Positions 25,372-34,014 are shown, counted from the first letter of the stretch. The stretch: 64,000 nt of DNA from PFJX01 sp963713085 (GCA_963713085.1 CAVQKQ010000021.1:1-64000), one strand, 5' to 3'. Numbers and translations are program-made. The notes: generated by a model from the letters alone, not told the origin.

Positions 25372-26478
25372 ATGTCTGAACCAACTGCCGAATCCCTGCT
25401 GACAAAAACAAGCCCGGCCCTGCCGGTCGACTGGTATTTCGATCCCAGGATCTACCAGTTGGAGATGGAACTCCTGTTCAAGAATGGCGCGAACTACATC
25501 GGCCACGAACTCATGACTCCGGAACAGGGGGACTACCACGTGCTGGATTGGCTCCACGACGGCGGCAAGATGCTGGTGAACAATCCCGACGGCGTGGAAC
25601 TCCTGTCCAACGTCTGCCGCCACCGCCAGGCCCAAATGCTGAAGGGGCGGGGCACCGCCAAGAACATCGTCTGCCCCTTTCACCGCTGGACCTATGACAC
25701 CCGCGGACGGCTCCTGGGTGCCCCCCACTTTCCCGACAATCCCTGCCTGCACCTGAACAAGAGCCCGCTGCAGAACTGGAACGGCCTGCTGTTCGCTGGC
25801 CCCCGGGACATCCACACCGACCTGGCCAGGCTGGGCGTGGCGGCGGACATGGATTTCAGCGGCTTCATGTACGACAGCACCCAGATCACCGAATACCGCT
25901 TCAACTGGAAGACCTTCATCGAGGTCTATCTGGAGGACTACCACGTGGTGCCCTACCACCCGGGCCTGGGCCAGTTCGTAAACTGCGACGAACTGAAGTG
26001 GGAGTACGGCGAGATGTATTCGGTCCAGACCGTGGGCATCAACAACCATCTGGCCCGGCCCGGCAGCGCCGTCTACAACCGCTGGCACCAGCAGGTGAAA
26101 CGCTTCCGGGAAGGCCATGACCCGGCCCACGGCGCCATCTGGCTCACCTACTACCCGGCCCTGATGGTGGAGTGGTACCCCCACACCCTGGTGGTGAGCA
26201 ACATCATCCCCACCGGCATCGACACCTGCCTCAACGTGGTGGAGTTCTATTATCCGGAGGACATCGCCCTGTTCGAGCGGGAGTTCGTGGAAGCGGAACA
26301 GGCCGCCTACCGGGAAACCGCCGTCGAGGACGACGACATCTGCTACGGCATGCAGAAAGGCCGCAAGGCCCTGTTCGAACAGGGCCTCAGTCAGGAAGGC
26401 CCGTACCAATCCCCCATGGAGGACGGCATGGTGCACTTCCACGAATGGCTGAGGCGCATGATCGAGCCGCACCTTTGA
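25372..26478 (+). CDS. Rieske non-heme iron oxygenase, alpha subunit
   Basis: The 368-residue product has an N-terminal Rieske domain with [2Fe-2S] ligands C82-x-H84 and C101-x2-H104 (VCRHRQAQML and CPFHRWTYD). The catalytic domain has the mononuclear iron ligands in EDYHVVPYHPGL (H191, H196), with Asp189 as the bridging acid. These enzymes hydroxylate aromatic rings or demethylate amines. No beta subunit, ferredoxin or reductase gene is adjacent, as in many trimeric alpha-only enzymes. The substrate cannot be predicted. ATG 25372 lacks a strong Shine-Dalgarno but fits the family N-terminus. Confidence 0.92.
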   Translation: MSEPTAESLLTKTSPALPVDWYFDPRIYQLEMELLFKNGANYIGHELMTPEQGDYHVLDWLHDGGKMLVNNPDGVELLSNVCRHRQAQMLKGRGTAKNIVCPFHRWTYDTRGRLLGAPHFPDNPCLHLNKSPLQNWNGLLFAGPRDIHTDLARLGVAADMDFSGFMYDSTQITEYRFNWKTFIEVYLEDYHVVPYHPGLGQFVNCDELKWEYGEMYSVQTVGINNHLARPGSAVYNRWHQQVKRFREGHDPAHGAIWLTYYPALMVEWYPHTLVVSNIIPTGIDTCLNVVEFYYPEDIALFEREFVEAEQAAYRETAVEDDDICYGMQKGRKALFEQGLSQEGPYQSPMEDGMVHFHEWLRRMIEPHL

Positions 26479-26495
26479 TAGCCCGAGTAAAACGG

Positions 26496-26520
26496 CGAGG
26501 GCCCGTGTTTCGGGCCCTCG
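26496..26520 (+). terminator. Hairpin after the Rieske oxygenase gene
   Basis: A perfect 10-bp stem (CGAGGGCCCG at 26496-26505 with 26511-26520) has a TGTTT loop. It lies 18 bp after the stop codon. The following TCATTCG is only weakly T-rich. Confidence 0.65.
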
Positions 26521-26564
26521 TCATTCGTGGCGCTGGCTGCGCGCCGAATCGGTTGGCGATGGAA

Positions 26565-26798
26565 TCAGAACCCCACCAGTTGTCCATGCAGACCATGCCC
26601 CCGAATCGGGCCCAGGAAATCCGTCGACCGGGACACTTCGGAGTCAAAGACCACCATCAACAAATGGGGACGGCGTGGATTGTGCCCTACCGCCACCACG
26701 CCCACATTGTCGAATATCTCGTCTTCCAGGATGTGCAGGACATCTTCGTTCAGGGTTTCGTTCACATGCACCACGACGTCGGCAATATGATCACTCAT
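26565..26798 (-). CDS. Small HMA-like (ferredoxin-fold) protein
   Basis: The 77-residue product from ATG 26798 has a strong CAGGAGG site at the ideal spacing. It starts MSDHIADVVVHVNETLNED and later has VGVVAVGHNPRRPHLLMVVFD and a GHGLHGQLVG tail. This alternation of a conserved beta-alpha-beta pattern with VGVV resembles heavy-metal-associated (HMA) fold proteins, but the C-x-x-C metal site is absent. It stands alone, facing away from the ogt gene. A longer frame to 26954 exists but has no supporting start. Confidence 0.75.
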   Translation of the reverse strand: MSDHIADVVVHVNETLNEDVLHILEDEIFDNVGVVAVGHNPRRPHLLMVVFDSEVSRSTDFLGPIRGHGLHGQLVGF

Positions 26799-26917
26799 CT
26801 GTTCCTCCTGGTATGCCAGCGACTTGCTTCCAACGAAGCCCGCTGTAGCCTGACTATAGGCGGTGCTAGCGAGATGTCGACCAAGTCGAACAGGTATTGC
26901 GCTCTGGTGTTTCATGA

Positions 26918-27442
26918 ATGGCCGATTGCCAGACGCGGATGGACAAGGCCACAATCCGACTCATGCAGCCCGATAGAAGCTTCGACGCGATCCTGCCGAC
27001 CCCGTTCGGGACGCTGGGGATGTCCGCGGCGAACGGATGTCTGACCGGGCTCTCGTTTCTGCCGCCCGGCACCCGCCCATCCGCTCCACCGACTCCATTC
27101 ACGCAACATGTGGCGGCGGCGCTCTCCGCCTATTTCAGCGATCCGGGCCATGCCTTCGATCTGGCCCTGGCCGCCTCGGGCACGCCCTTCCGCCAGCGCG
27201 TATGGGCGGCCCTGCTCGCGATCCCCGTCGGCCAGGTCATCTCCTACGGCGAACTCGCGCGCCGGGTCGGTTCCGCTCCCCGGGCCGTGGGCCAGGCGGT
27301 GGGCGACAATCCCATCCCCATCATCATCCCCTGCCATCGCGTGGTGGCCGCCGATGGCGGACTGGGGGGCTTCATGCACAGCCGCACCGGCTACTCTCAG
27401 GACATCAAGCGCTGGCTGCTCGGCCATGAACACGCCCTTTGA
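26918..27442 (+). CDS. ogt: Methylated-DNA-[protein]-cysteine S-methyltransferase
   Basis: The 174-residue DNA repair enzyme removes methyl groups from O6-methylguanine onto its own cysteine. The active-site motif is IIPCHRVV with the acceptor Cys, preceded by the helix-turn-helix YGELARRVGSAPRAVGQAVGDNP. The family signature after it is GGLGGFMHS. The start is uncertain: ATGs at 26918, 26939 and 26963 are in frame and none has a clear Shine-Dalgarno. The 3' end overlaps the xerD start by 17 bp. Confidence 0.9.
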   Translation: MADCQTRMDKATIRLMQPDRSFDAILPTPFGTLGMSAANGCLTGLSFLPPGTRPSAPPTPFTQHVAAALSAYFSDPGHAFDLALAASGTPFRQRVWAALLAIPVGQVISYGELARRVGSAPRAVGQAVGDNPIPIIIPCHRVVAADGGLGGFMHSRTGYSQDIKRWLLGHEHAL

Positions 27443-28328
27443 CGGTGAGCTGGACCGGTTCTGCGATAGCCTCTGGCTGGAGGATGGGCTCTCCCCCCGC
27501 TCCCTGGAAAGCTACCGGCGCGACCTGACCCAGCTGTTCGCCTGGCTGGCGCAACGCGGCATCCCGCCGACCCGGGCCCGGCGCGACAGCATCCAGGCAT
27601 TCCTGGCCCACCGCACCCTGGATGAAAAAATCGCCGCCCGCAGCCTGGCTCGGCAGCTCACCGCCATCAAGCGCTTCCATCGCTGGCTGCTGCGGGAAGG
27701 CAGGCGCGAGGACGATCCGACCCTGACCGTGGACGCCCCGCGCCTGCCCAAGCCCCTGCCCAAGAGCCTGTCGGAGAACGAGGTGGAGGCCCTGCTGGCG
27801 GCGCCGGATGTGGACAAGCCCCTTGGCCTGCGCGACAAGGCCATGCTGGAATCCCTCTATGCCGCAGGCTTCCGGGTCTCGGAACTGGTGGGCCTGCCCC
27901 AGGCGGGGGTGAGCCTGAGCGAAGGCGTGGCGCGAGTCATGGGCAAGGGCCGCAAGGAACGGTTGGTGCCCCTGGGCGAGGAGGCCTTGGACTGGATAGG
28001 ACGGTACATCAAGGAGGCCCGGCCGGCATTGCTGAAGGGCAGGGGAGGCAGTGACGCCCTGTTCATCACGGAACGGGGCGGCCCCATGACCCGGCAGATG
28101 TTCTGGTACCTGATCAAGCGCCATGCCCGTACCGCGGGCATCACCACCCCCCTGTCGCCCCACACCCTGCGCCATGCCTTCGCCACCCACCTGCTCAACC
28201 ATGGCGCAGATCTGCGCGTGGTGCAGATGCTGCTGGGCCACGCCGACATCGCCACCACCCAGATTTATACCTACGTGGCGCGGGAACGCTTGAAGAGCCT
28301 CCACGCACTGCACCACCCGAGAGGATGA
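27426..28328 (+). CDS. xerD: Tyrosine recombinase XerD
   Basis: The 300-residue site-specific recombinase acts with XerC at dif to resolve chromosome dimers. The N-terminal SAM-like domain (about 1-95) has DGLSPRSLESYRRDL. The catalytic domain has the Arg in YAAGFRVSELVGL, the Lys in GKGRKERLVPL, HTLRHAFATHLLNHGADLR with the H-x-x-R box, and the Tyr nucleophile in TTQIYTYVARERL. I use ATG 27426, inside the end of ogt; a longer frame back to 27108 is only the shadow of ogt. Confidence 0.93.
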   Translation: MNTPFDGELDRFCDSLWLEDGLSPRSLESYRRDLTQLFAWLAQRGIPPTRARRDSIQAFLAHRTLDEKIAARSLARQLTAIKRFHRWLLREGRREDDPTLTVDAPRLPKPLPKSLSENEVEALLAAPDVDKPLGLRDKAMLESLYAAGFRVSELVGLPQAGVSLSEGVARVMGKGRKERLVPLGEEALDWIGRYIKEARPALLKGRGGSDALFITERGGPMTRQMFWYLIKRHARTAGITTPLSPHTLRHAFATHLLNHGADLRVVQMLLGHADIATTQIYTYVARERLKSLHALHHPRG

Positions 28329-28415
28329 CGGTCTGACAAGCCGCGAACTTGCTATGCTGCGCAACGGTCCGCGCCGGCCTGCGGCGGGGACCCGCTCAAC
28401 CACCTAGGATCCTCC

Positions 28416-28940
28416 ATGTCTCCCTCTCTTTTCGCCCGACTCCAACGCCACCCGGGCATGCTCCTGGCCGCGACCGGGACGACGGCCCTCGCCTTGGTCG
28501 CAGCTTCCGTGGTGCTGACCAAGCTTCTGCACCTGCAGCCCTGCCCCCTGTGCATCTTCCAGCGCATCCTGTTAATCGCCATCGGCCTGATCTGCCTGGC
28601 CGGCGCCGGCATGGGCGGGGTGGCCCGAGGCCTGCCGAGGCGGCTGGGCGCGGGCCTGGCCGGATTCACGGCCCTGGGCGGGATCGGCGTGGCGGCGTAT
28701 CAAAGCTACCTGCAGTTGAACACGGTGGACACCGGGCTTTGCGGCGCCACCGATCCGACCCTGATCGAACGGCTGGTGGACTGGCTGGGCCTGCGCTGGC
28801 CCCTGCTGTTCTCGGCCCCAGGGGTCTGTTCCAGCAAGGAATGGGTCCTGTTGGGCCTGTCGCTGGCCAACTGGGCGGGACTGGCCTTTTTGGCCTTCTT
28901 CGTGGTCAGCCTGCTGGCGTTGCGCGCCAGACCTCACTGA
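28416..28940 (+). CDS. dsbB: Disulfide bond formation protein DsbB
   Basis: The 174-residue inner-membrane protein reoxidises DsbA and passes the electrons to quinone. Four hydrophobic helices are visible. The first periplasmic loop has C43-P-L-C46 and the second has C109 and C138, as in DsbB. The following helix is the anchor near the C-terminus. ATG 28416 is the family start. No dsbA is nearby. Confidence 0.93.
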   Translation: MSPSLFARLQRHPGMLLAATGTTALALVAASVVLTKLLHLQPCPLCIFQRILLIAIGLICLAGAGMGGVARGLPRRLGAGLAGFTALGGIGVAAYQSYLQLNTVDTGLCGATDPTLIERLVDWLGLRWPLLFSAPGVCSSKEWVLLGLSLANWAGLAFLAFFVVSLLALRARPH

Positions 28941-29031
28941 GTGCTTGTCCGGATACCCGTGCGGGAGGCGGGACGGGCATCGAGTTCGGGAAGCCCATTT
29001 TAAGCGGCATATTTCCGGCCGAACCGGGTGC

Positions 29032-29037
29032 TATACT
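29032..29037 (+). promoter_or_regulatory. Possible -10 box of the Met/Pro-rich protein gene
   Basis: TATACT lies in the 241-bp gap after dsbB, about 145 bp upstream of the next start codon. A convincing -35 element at 16-18 bp is not visible, so this is only a candidate. I see nothing else in the gap. Confidence 0.25.
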
Positions 29038-29181
29038 GGTTTAGTCCCTGGTGCGGGCACTTCCCTCCTGGGCTCGGTCAGTCTTCGGGCACGCTTCGAT
29101 CTTTCTCCTCGGGCCGGACAGCGGCGCATCGGCGGTCCACCATTGCCACGGCTTGCCGTGCCCCATTTACCAGGAGATCCC

Positions 29182-29811
29182 ATGAAAACATCATTCCTGC
29201 TTCCCTTATTCGCCGCCATGATGGCGCCGGTCCTGCCGGCCCAGGCCCAAACCCCCCCGCCTGCGTTCAACCCCCTCGCCATGATGGCGCCGATCATGAC
29301 GCCGTTCGGCGCGATGCTGGTTCCCATGATGGCGCCCCTGGGCAATCCGGCCGCCATGATGCCCGGCATGCCGGCGGCACCCGGCTACCCGGCGCAGGGC
29401 ATGGTCCCCTTCAGCGGCCTCCAACACACGCCTCAGGAGTACGGCATGCCCCCGATGGGCAATCCTTCGTTCTCCCCCGCCATGCCGAGCATGCCGTTCC
29501 CGGGTTTTGGCCAGGGCGCGCAACCCTTCCCCATGCCCCAGCTGGGCAACCCTTTTGCCAATCCCTTTGCCGGCGCCATGCCGAGCATGCCGTTCCCGGG
29601 TTTTGGCCAGGGCGCGCAACCCTTCCCCATGCCCCAGCAGGGTAATCCTTTTGCCAATCCCTTTGCCGGCGCCATGCCGGGCATGCCGTTCCCGGGTTTC
29701 GGCCAGGCGCCCCAGCCCATCCCCATGCCGTTCCCCAACTTTGGCCAGGGGGCACAGCCCTACCCGATTCCGTTCATGCCCAATTTCATGCCTGCCCCGC
29801 CGACCAGGTGA
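29182..29811 (+). CDS. Exported Met/Pro/Phe-rich repeat protein
   Basis: The 209-residue product has a signal peptide (MKTSFLLPLFAAMM..., cleavage after AQA, about residue 23). The rest is low-complexity and rich in Met, Pro, Phe and Gly. An exact 32-residue unit starting MPSMPFPGFGQGAQ occurs twice (DNA 29482 and 29578), with a partial third copy. It has no cysteine. Met-rich motifs of this kind bind Cu(I) or Ag(I) in some proteins; no function is demonstrated. ATG 29182 has CAGGAG upstream. It lies between dsbB and a methyltransferase gene, with its own hairpin terminator. Confidence 0.8.
   Translation: MKTSFLLPLFAAMMAPVLPAQAQTPPPAFNPLAMMAPIMTPFGAMLVPMMAPLGNPAAMMPGMPAAPGYPAQGMVPFSGLQHTPQEYGMPPMGNPSFSPAMPSMPFPGFGQGAQPFPMPQLGNPFANPFAGAMPSMPFPGFGQGAQPFPMPQQGNPFANPFAGAMPGMPFPGFGQAPQPIPMPFPNFGQGAQPYPIPFMPNFMPAPPTR
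29482..29700 (+). repeat. 96-bp tandem repeat inside the Met/Pro-rich gene
   Basis: The 96-bp unit begins ATGCCGAGCATGCCGTTCCC at 29482 and again at 29578. A third start at 29674 differs slightly (GGG for GAG codons) and breaks off after about 30 bp of close match. The two complete units differ at only a few bases. Confidence 0.85.
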
Positions 29812-29863
29812 TGCGGGTCGCATCGCTCGGAAATCCAGTTCGAAAGCCCTCTCCAAGCTGGCC

Positions 29864-29889
29864 AGGGGCCATCCTGCCGGATGGCCCCT
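29864..29889 (+). terminator. Hairpin after the Met/Pro-rich gene
   Basis: An 11-bp perfect stem (AGGGGCCATCC at 29864-29874 with 29879-29889) has a TGCC loop. It is located 53 bp after the stop codon. There is no clear T-run. Confidence 0.6.
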
Positions 29890-30030
29890 CATGTTGATAC
29901 CACGCCACGCCTCGAGCATGGCGTGTCTCACCAAATGCGCCGCTTGATCGGCATCGCCGCTGAAAGGCGTCCTGTCCGATCAACTCCCCATTTCCCGTCC
30001 AGCGCAACATGACCGCGAGAACCGCCCACC

Positions 30031-30714
30031 TTGTCCAATCTCCCCGCAGCCGGCCGATACCAGGTCAAGTTCGAGACCCTGTCGCTCGGCAATATCGATT
30101 ACCAAATCCGCTCCCTCAAGGACCGGCAGCAGTTCGATGATCCCGAGGGCCTTGCGGAAAGCCTGGGCATCACCTCCGCGAACTGGCCCTTGTTCGGCCT
30201 GGTGTGGCCATCGGGACAGATCCTGGCCGACATCATGGTCAGCTTCGATTGCACGGGAAAACGCATCCTGGAGATCGGTTGCGGCCTGGCTTTGTCCAGC
30301 ATGGTCCTGATGCGACGGGGGGCGGACATCACCGCCAGCGACAACCATCCCCTCGCGGCCTCATTCCTGGCCGCGAACCTGCTTCTGAACCAGCTGGCAC
30401 CCGTCGCATTCCATACCGGCGACTGGTCCGAGACCGGTGCCGCGCTGGGCCTGTTCGATCTAATCATCGGCAGCGACGTGCTCTACGAACGGGATCAGCC
30501 AGAGATCCTGGCGGGGTTCATCGACCGGCATTCCAGCGACCATGTGGAAGTAATCATCGTCGACCCCGACCGGGGCAACCGGGCGAAATTCAACCAGAGC
30601 ATGGCCAGCCTCGGCTATGCCCATTCCCAGTCCAGGTTGGAGGCACTGCAAACCACCGGCGGGGTTCCCTACAAGGGGCGGGTCCTGACCTATCGGCGGG
30701 ATTTGAAGGACTGA
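30031..30714 (+). CDS. Class I SAM-dependent methyltransferase
   Basis: The 227-residue protein has the Rossmann motif I ILEIGCGLALSSMVL at about 78-92, an acidic motif II residue in ITASDNHPLA, and FDLIIGSDVLYERDQPE for motif IV. This resembles nicotinamide/lysine methyltransferase-like (METTL-type) enzymes, which often modify proteins. It starts at TTG 30031, since no in-frame ATG fits the family's beginning. The substrate is unknown. Confidence 0.82.
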   Translation: MSNLPAAGRYQVKFETLSLGNIDYQIRSLKDRQQFDDPEGLAESLGITSANWPLFGLVWPSGQILADIMVSFDCTGKRILEIGCGLALSSMVLMRRGADITASDNHPLAASFLAANLLLNQLAPVAFHTGDWSETGAALGLFDLIIGSDVLYERDQPEILAGFIDRHSSDHVEVIIVDPDRGNRAKFNQSMASLGYAHSQSRLEALQTTGGVPYKGRVLTYRRDLKD

Positions 30715-30745
30715 TCCCGGGCTTGCCCGTTCGGCGGTCGCAGGC

Positions 30746-32227
30746 TCAGACCCCGTTGCGCCACTCGGTCTCCTCGCTGTCGAACAGGCGGTTGGCCTCG
30801 ATGGGACCCCAGCCGCCGGCGGCATAGGTGTGGATGAAGTCCCGCTCCTGGGCCCAGTATTTCAGGATCGGATCCACAACGCGCCAGGCCCATTCCACCT
30901 CGTCGAAGCGGATGAACAGGGTACGGTCGCCCTCGATCACATCCAGCAGCAGGGTCTCGTAGGCATCCAGCGCGCTTTCGTCCGGGTTGCGGAAGCTGGC
31001 GTTGAGCCGGACCACCCGGGTATCCATGTCCAGGCCGGGCTTCTTGGCGTGGATCTCCAGATGCATGCTCTCCTCGGGCTGTATCGACAGCACGATCCAG
31101 TTGGGCTCCAGGGTCTCCAAAGGGGTTTCCCGGAACAATTGCTGGGGCGGATGGCGCAGGCGCAGGGCGATCATGGACATGGCCTGCTTGAGGCGCTTGC
31201 CGGTGCGCAGGTAGAAGGGCACGCCGCGCCAACGCCAGTTGTCGATGTAGAACTTGGCGGCAGCGAAGGTCTCGGTGACGGAATCGGGCTCCACCCCCAT
31301 CTCTTCCTGATAGCCCGCCACCTGCTGGCCCCCCATCTGCCCCGCCCGGTACTGGGCGCGGAAGGCATGGGCATGGACCGATCGTTTCGAGATGGGGCGG
31401 ATGGAACGCAGCACCTTCACCTTCTCGTCGCGCAGGGCATCGGCCTCCAGGGCCGGCGGCGGTTCCATGCCCACCACAGTGAGGAGTTGCATCAGGTGGT
31501 TCTGCAACATATCGCGCAATGCGCCAGCCTTGTCGTAGTAGTCGGCCCGTTTCTCGATGCCCACTTCCTCGGCCACGGTGATCTGGACGTGGTCGATGAA
31601 ATTGCGATTCCACAAGGGCTCGATCATGGTGTTGGCGAAGCGGAACACCAGCAGGTTCTGCACCGTTTCCTTGCCCAGGTAATGATCGATGCGGAACACC
31701 TGGCTTTCGTCGAAGTAGCGGTGCAGCAGCTGGTTCAGCACCTGGGCAGATTCGATGTCGGTGCCGAAGGGCTTTTCCACCACGATGCGGTGCAGCCCCC
31801 TGGGCTTGCAAAGGCCGGCGGAGTCGAGGTTCTTGATCACCGCCGAGAAGTCGCTGGGCTTGATGGCCAGATAGAACACCACGTTGGAGCACACGCCCAG
31901 CTTGGGCTTGGCCAATACCTCCTTCAGATCCAGGAAGGCCTGGGGATCGTTCAATTCGCCGCGCAGGTAATCGAAGCGTTTGGCGAACCGTTCCAGGGCT
32001 TCCCCCTCTGCCTTGATCTTCTTGCCGAGAAGTTCCTTGACGTTGTCGCGCCAGACGGCGTCATTCCATTCGCGCCGGCCGAAGGCGACGAAATTGAGCC
32101 CTTCCGGCAACTTGCCGGCCAACTCCAGCCGGTAAAGGGCGGGAAGCAGCTTGTTGGACGCCAGATTGCCGGTGGCGCCGAAGATAACGAAATTGCAGGG
32201 GGGGAGCGGGGTTTCTTGATCGAACAT
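30746..32227 (-). CDS. zwf: Glucose-6-phosphate 1-dehydrogenase
   Basis: The 493-residue enzyme oxidises glucose 6-phosphate to 6-phosphogluconolactone with NADP+, the first step of the oxidative pentose phosphate path. The N-terminal nucleotide-binding region is FVIFGATGNLASNKLLPAL, and the catalytic strip RIDHYLGKETVQNLL holds the substrate-binding His and Lys. C-terminal length is as usual. It lies 9 bp downstream of gnd, so the two form an operon. Confidence 0.96.
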   Translation of the reverse strand: MFDQETPLPPCNFVIFGATGNLASNKLLPALYRLELAGKLPEGLNFVAFGRREWNDAVWRDNVKELLGKKIKAEGEALERFAKRFDYLRGELNDPQAFLDLKEVLAKPKLGVCSNVVFYLAIKPSDFSAVIKNLDSAGLCKPRGLHRIVVEKPFGTDIESAQVLNQLLHRYFDESQVFRIDHYLGKETVQNLLVFRFANTMIEPLWNRNFIDHVQITVAEEVGIEKRADYYDKAGALRDMLQNHLMQLLTVVGMEPPPALEADALRDEKVKVLRSIRPISKRSVHAHAFRAQYRAGQMGGQQVAGYQEEMGVEPDSVTETFAAAKFYIDNWRWRGVPFYLRTGKRLKQAMSMIALRLRHPPQQLFRETPLETLEPNWIVLSIQPEESMHLEIHAKKPGLDMDTRVVRLNASFRNPDESALDAYETLLLDVIEGDRTLFIRFDEVEWAWRVVDPILKYWAQERDFIHTYAAGGWGPIEANRLFDSEETEWRNGV

Positions 32228-32236
32228 GGGGCGCGC

Positions 32237-33148
32237 CTATTTCTGCACCGCGTGGCCGCCGAAGCCCTTGCGCATCATGGCCAGCACCCGGTTGGCGAAA
32301 TCGCCCTTGCCCTGGCTGGCGAAACGGGACATGAGGGCCAGGGTCATGACCGGCGTGGGCACCCCCAGGTTGACGGCTTCCAGGACGGTCCAGCGACCCT
32401 CGCCGGAATCGGCCACCACCGGGGCGATTTCCTCCAGGCTCTGGCCGTTCTTGAGGAAATCGGCGGTCAGGTCCAGCAGCCAGGAACGCACCACCGAACT
32501 GTGGCGCCAGAGCTCGGCGACGGCGGCCAGGTCCAAGTCGAATTCCTGCTTGGCGCCCATCAGGGCGAAGCCTTCCGCCAGCGCCTGCATCATGCCGTAT
32601 TCGATACCGTTGTGGACCATCTTGGTGAAGTGGCCGGAGCCCACCGGGCCGGTGTGCAACCAGCCGGATTCCGGGTTGGGGGCCAGCACCTTGAGGTAAG
32701 GCGCCAGGCGAGCCAGATCATCGTCGCTGCCGCCGGCCATCAGGCAATAGCCGTTGGCCAGGCCCCAGACCCCGCCGGACACGCCCACGTCCACGAAGCG
32801 GATATCCCGCTCCCGGAGTTGTTCCGCCCGCACCTTGGCCTCCTGATAGAAGCCGTTGGCGCCATCCACCAGCAGGTCTCCCGGCGCAAGCAGCGGCATC
32901 AGATCCTGGATCGCCTGGTCCGTCGCCGCGCCGGCGGGCAGCATGAGCCAGACGATGCGGGGCGAGGCAAGGCCCTCGACCATGGTTTCCAGTTTGTCGC
33001 AGGCGACCACATTGGCCTCTTCCCCGGCCAACTGCTGCGCCACGGCGACGTTTCGGTTGTGGGCGCGAACCTTGACGCCGCCCCGTGACAAACGCCGAGC
33101 CATGCTGCCGCCCATGCGTCCCAAGCCATAGAAACCGATTTCCTGCAT
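32237..33148 (-). CDS. gnd: 6-phosphogluconate dehydrogenase, short (about 300 residue) form
   Basis: The 303-residue enzyme decarboxylates 6-phosphogluconate to ribulose 5-phosphate. It has the N-terminal GLGRMGGSMARRL dinucleotide motif and the catalytic region GHFTKMVHNGIEYGMMQA with the Lys. The short form belongs to the GndA/YqeC-like group, in contrast to the ~470-residue Gnd of enterics, and is often NAD-linked. ATG 33148 gives proper spacing to GGAAGG; an ATG at 33157 is too close. Operon with zwf. Confidence 0.93.
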   Translation of the reverse strand: MQEIGFYGLGRMGGSMARRLSRGGVKVRAHNRNVAVAQQLAGEEANVVACDKLETMVEGLASPRIVWLMLPAGAATDQAIQDLMPLLAPGDLLVDGANGFYQEAKVRAEQLRERDIRFVDVGVSGGVWGLANGYCLMAGGSDDDLARLAPYLKVLAPNPESGWLHTGPVGSGHFTKMVHNGIEYGMMQALAEGFALMGAKQEFDLDLAAVAELWRHSSVVRSWLLDLTADFLKNGQSLEEIAPVVADSGEGRWTVLEAVNLGVPTPVMTLALMSRFASQGKGDFANRVLAMMRKGFGGHAVQK

Positions 33149-33209
33149 GACACCCATCCTTCCTGTGATGGTCGCGAGTGCTGAATATCGGCCCTGTCTC
33201 TTGGGACTG

Positions 33210-33229
33210 CAACCCCGGCGCCGGGGTTG
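33210..33229 (-). terminator. Palindrome downstream of the anti-sigma gene
   Basis: CAACCCCGGCGCCGGGGTTG is a perfect 20-bp palindrome between the stop of the anti-sigma gene (33283) and the gnd start. It has almost no loop and no good T-run, so its role as terminator is tentative. Confidence 0.45.
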
Positions 33230-33282
33230 TTATGCAAATTTAGCGGTTGTCGTCGGGGCCGGTAGCGCTCCCGGCCTGGATG

Positions 33283-34014
33283 TCATACCTTCACGTAGAT
33301 CCAGCCTTCCCGCATGCGGCCCAGGATCTCGCCGATCGCCGTTGTCGCCACGCTGGCCTGCGGCACCAGTACCACATGAACCCCTTCCCGCTTCAGACGC
33401 GCCAGGGTCTGGCCGCAGGCCACGAAGCTCAGGTTGGCATGCTGATCCACCAGCCGGCCGATCCGCTCCCGATAGGGCGAGGTATCCTGGCGCAGCAGGT
33501 TGAGGCCATAGTTGTTAACCAACACCTCCACCCTGCTGCTGCCACGACCCGCCTTCAACAAACGCTCGGCCAGGTCCAGGGTCGCTTCCAGACGGAGCGG
33601 GTCGTTGGAATCCAGGTGCAGCAAGACCTTGCCCGGATCGACCCGGGCGGCCATGGAGACGGTCTGATAACCAGGCGGCAGCCCGGCCAGTCGGTCGAAA
33701 TGCGGGGTATCCGCCCGCCCCCGCGCCTGCCAACCGCCGCCCACGCCCAGCGCCAGCACCAGCACCGCCGCCAAGGCTTGGTACCAACCCCCATGATGGC
33801 GCCTGTGAACCGCGGTGGGCGGAACCGCGGGAATATCCGCATAGACCCCCTTGACCATCTCCTTCAGGGTACGGGTCTCGCAGGCGCGGGCCTTGAAATC
33901 GGCATCCTCCTCGATGAGGCGGTAAGCCTGGTCCCGCTCGTCGGCGGTCAATTCGCCGTCCACCAGGGCGTTGAGATATTCCTGGGAAATGGGTTGATTG
34001 ACGGGTTCCTTCAT
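33283..34014 (-). CDS. Anti-sigma factor with a periplasmic DsrE-like domain
   Basis: The 243-residue protein has three parts. Residues 1-60 are an anti-sigma-like N-terminus (EYLNALVDGELTADERDQAYRLI). Residues about 79-95 are a single transmembrane helix (LAAVLVLALGVGGGW). Residues about 115-243 are a DsrE-like alpha/beta domain: KVLLHLDSNDPLRLEATL, EVLVNNYGLNLL, FVACGQTL with Cys200, and the ending REGWIYVKV. This C-terminal domain closely parallels the two exported proteins at 34706 and 35386. ATG 34014 overlaps the sigma stop (ATGA) and has GAGGAG upstream. The architecture implies that the periplasmic domain senses a signal and releases the sigma factor. Confidence 0.8.
   Translation of the reverse strand: MKEPVNQPISQEYLNALVDGELTADERDQAYRLIEEDADFKARACETRTLKEMVKGVYADIPAVPPTAVHRRHHGGWYQALAAVLVLALGVGGGWQARGRADTPHFDRLAGLPPGYQTVSMAARVDPGKVLLHLDSNDPLRLEATLDLAERLLKAGRGSSRVEVLVNNYGLNLLRQDTSPYRERIGRLVDQHANLSFVACGQTLARLKREGVHVVLVPQASVATTAIGEILGRMREGWIYVKV

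Noticed and set aside
27108..27425. A 106-codon N-terminal extension of xerD
   Set aside because: It lies within the ogt gene in another frame, and XerD family length (about 300) fits the start at 27426.
29482..29700. Tandem repeats considered as a CRISPR array
   Set aside because: Repeats are contiguous, in frame within a coding sequence, 96 bp long and without spacers.
30830..33088. A 752-residue plus-strand open frame antisense to zwf and gnd
   Set aside because: It is the mirror of two unmistakable enzymes in GC-rich codon usage. It is His/Gln/Gly-rich with no domain and has no start signals.
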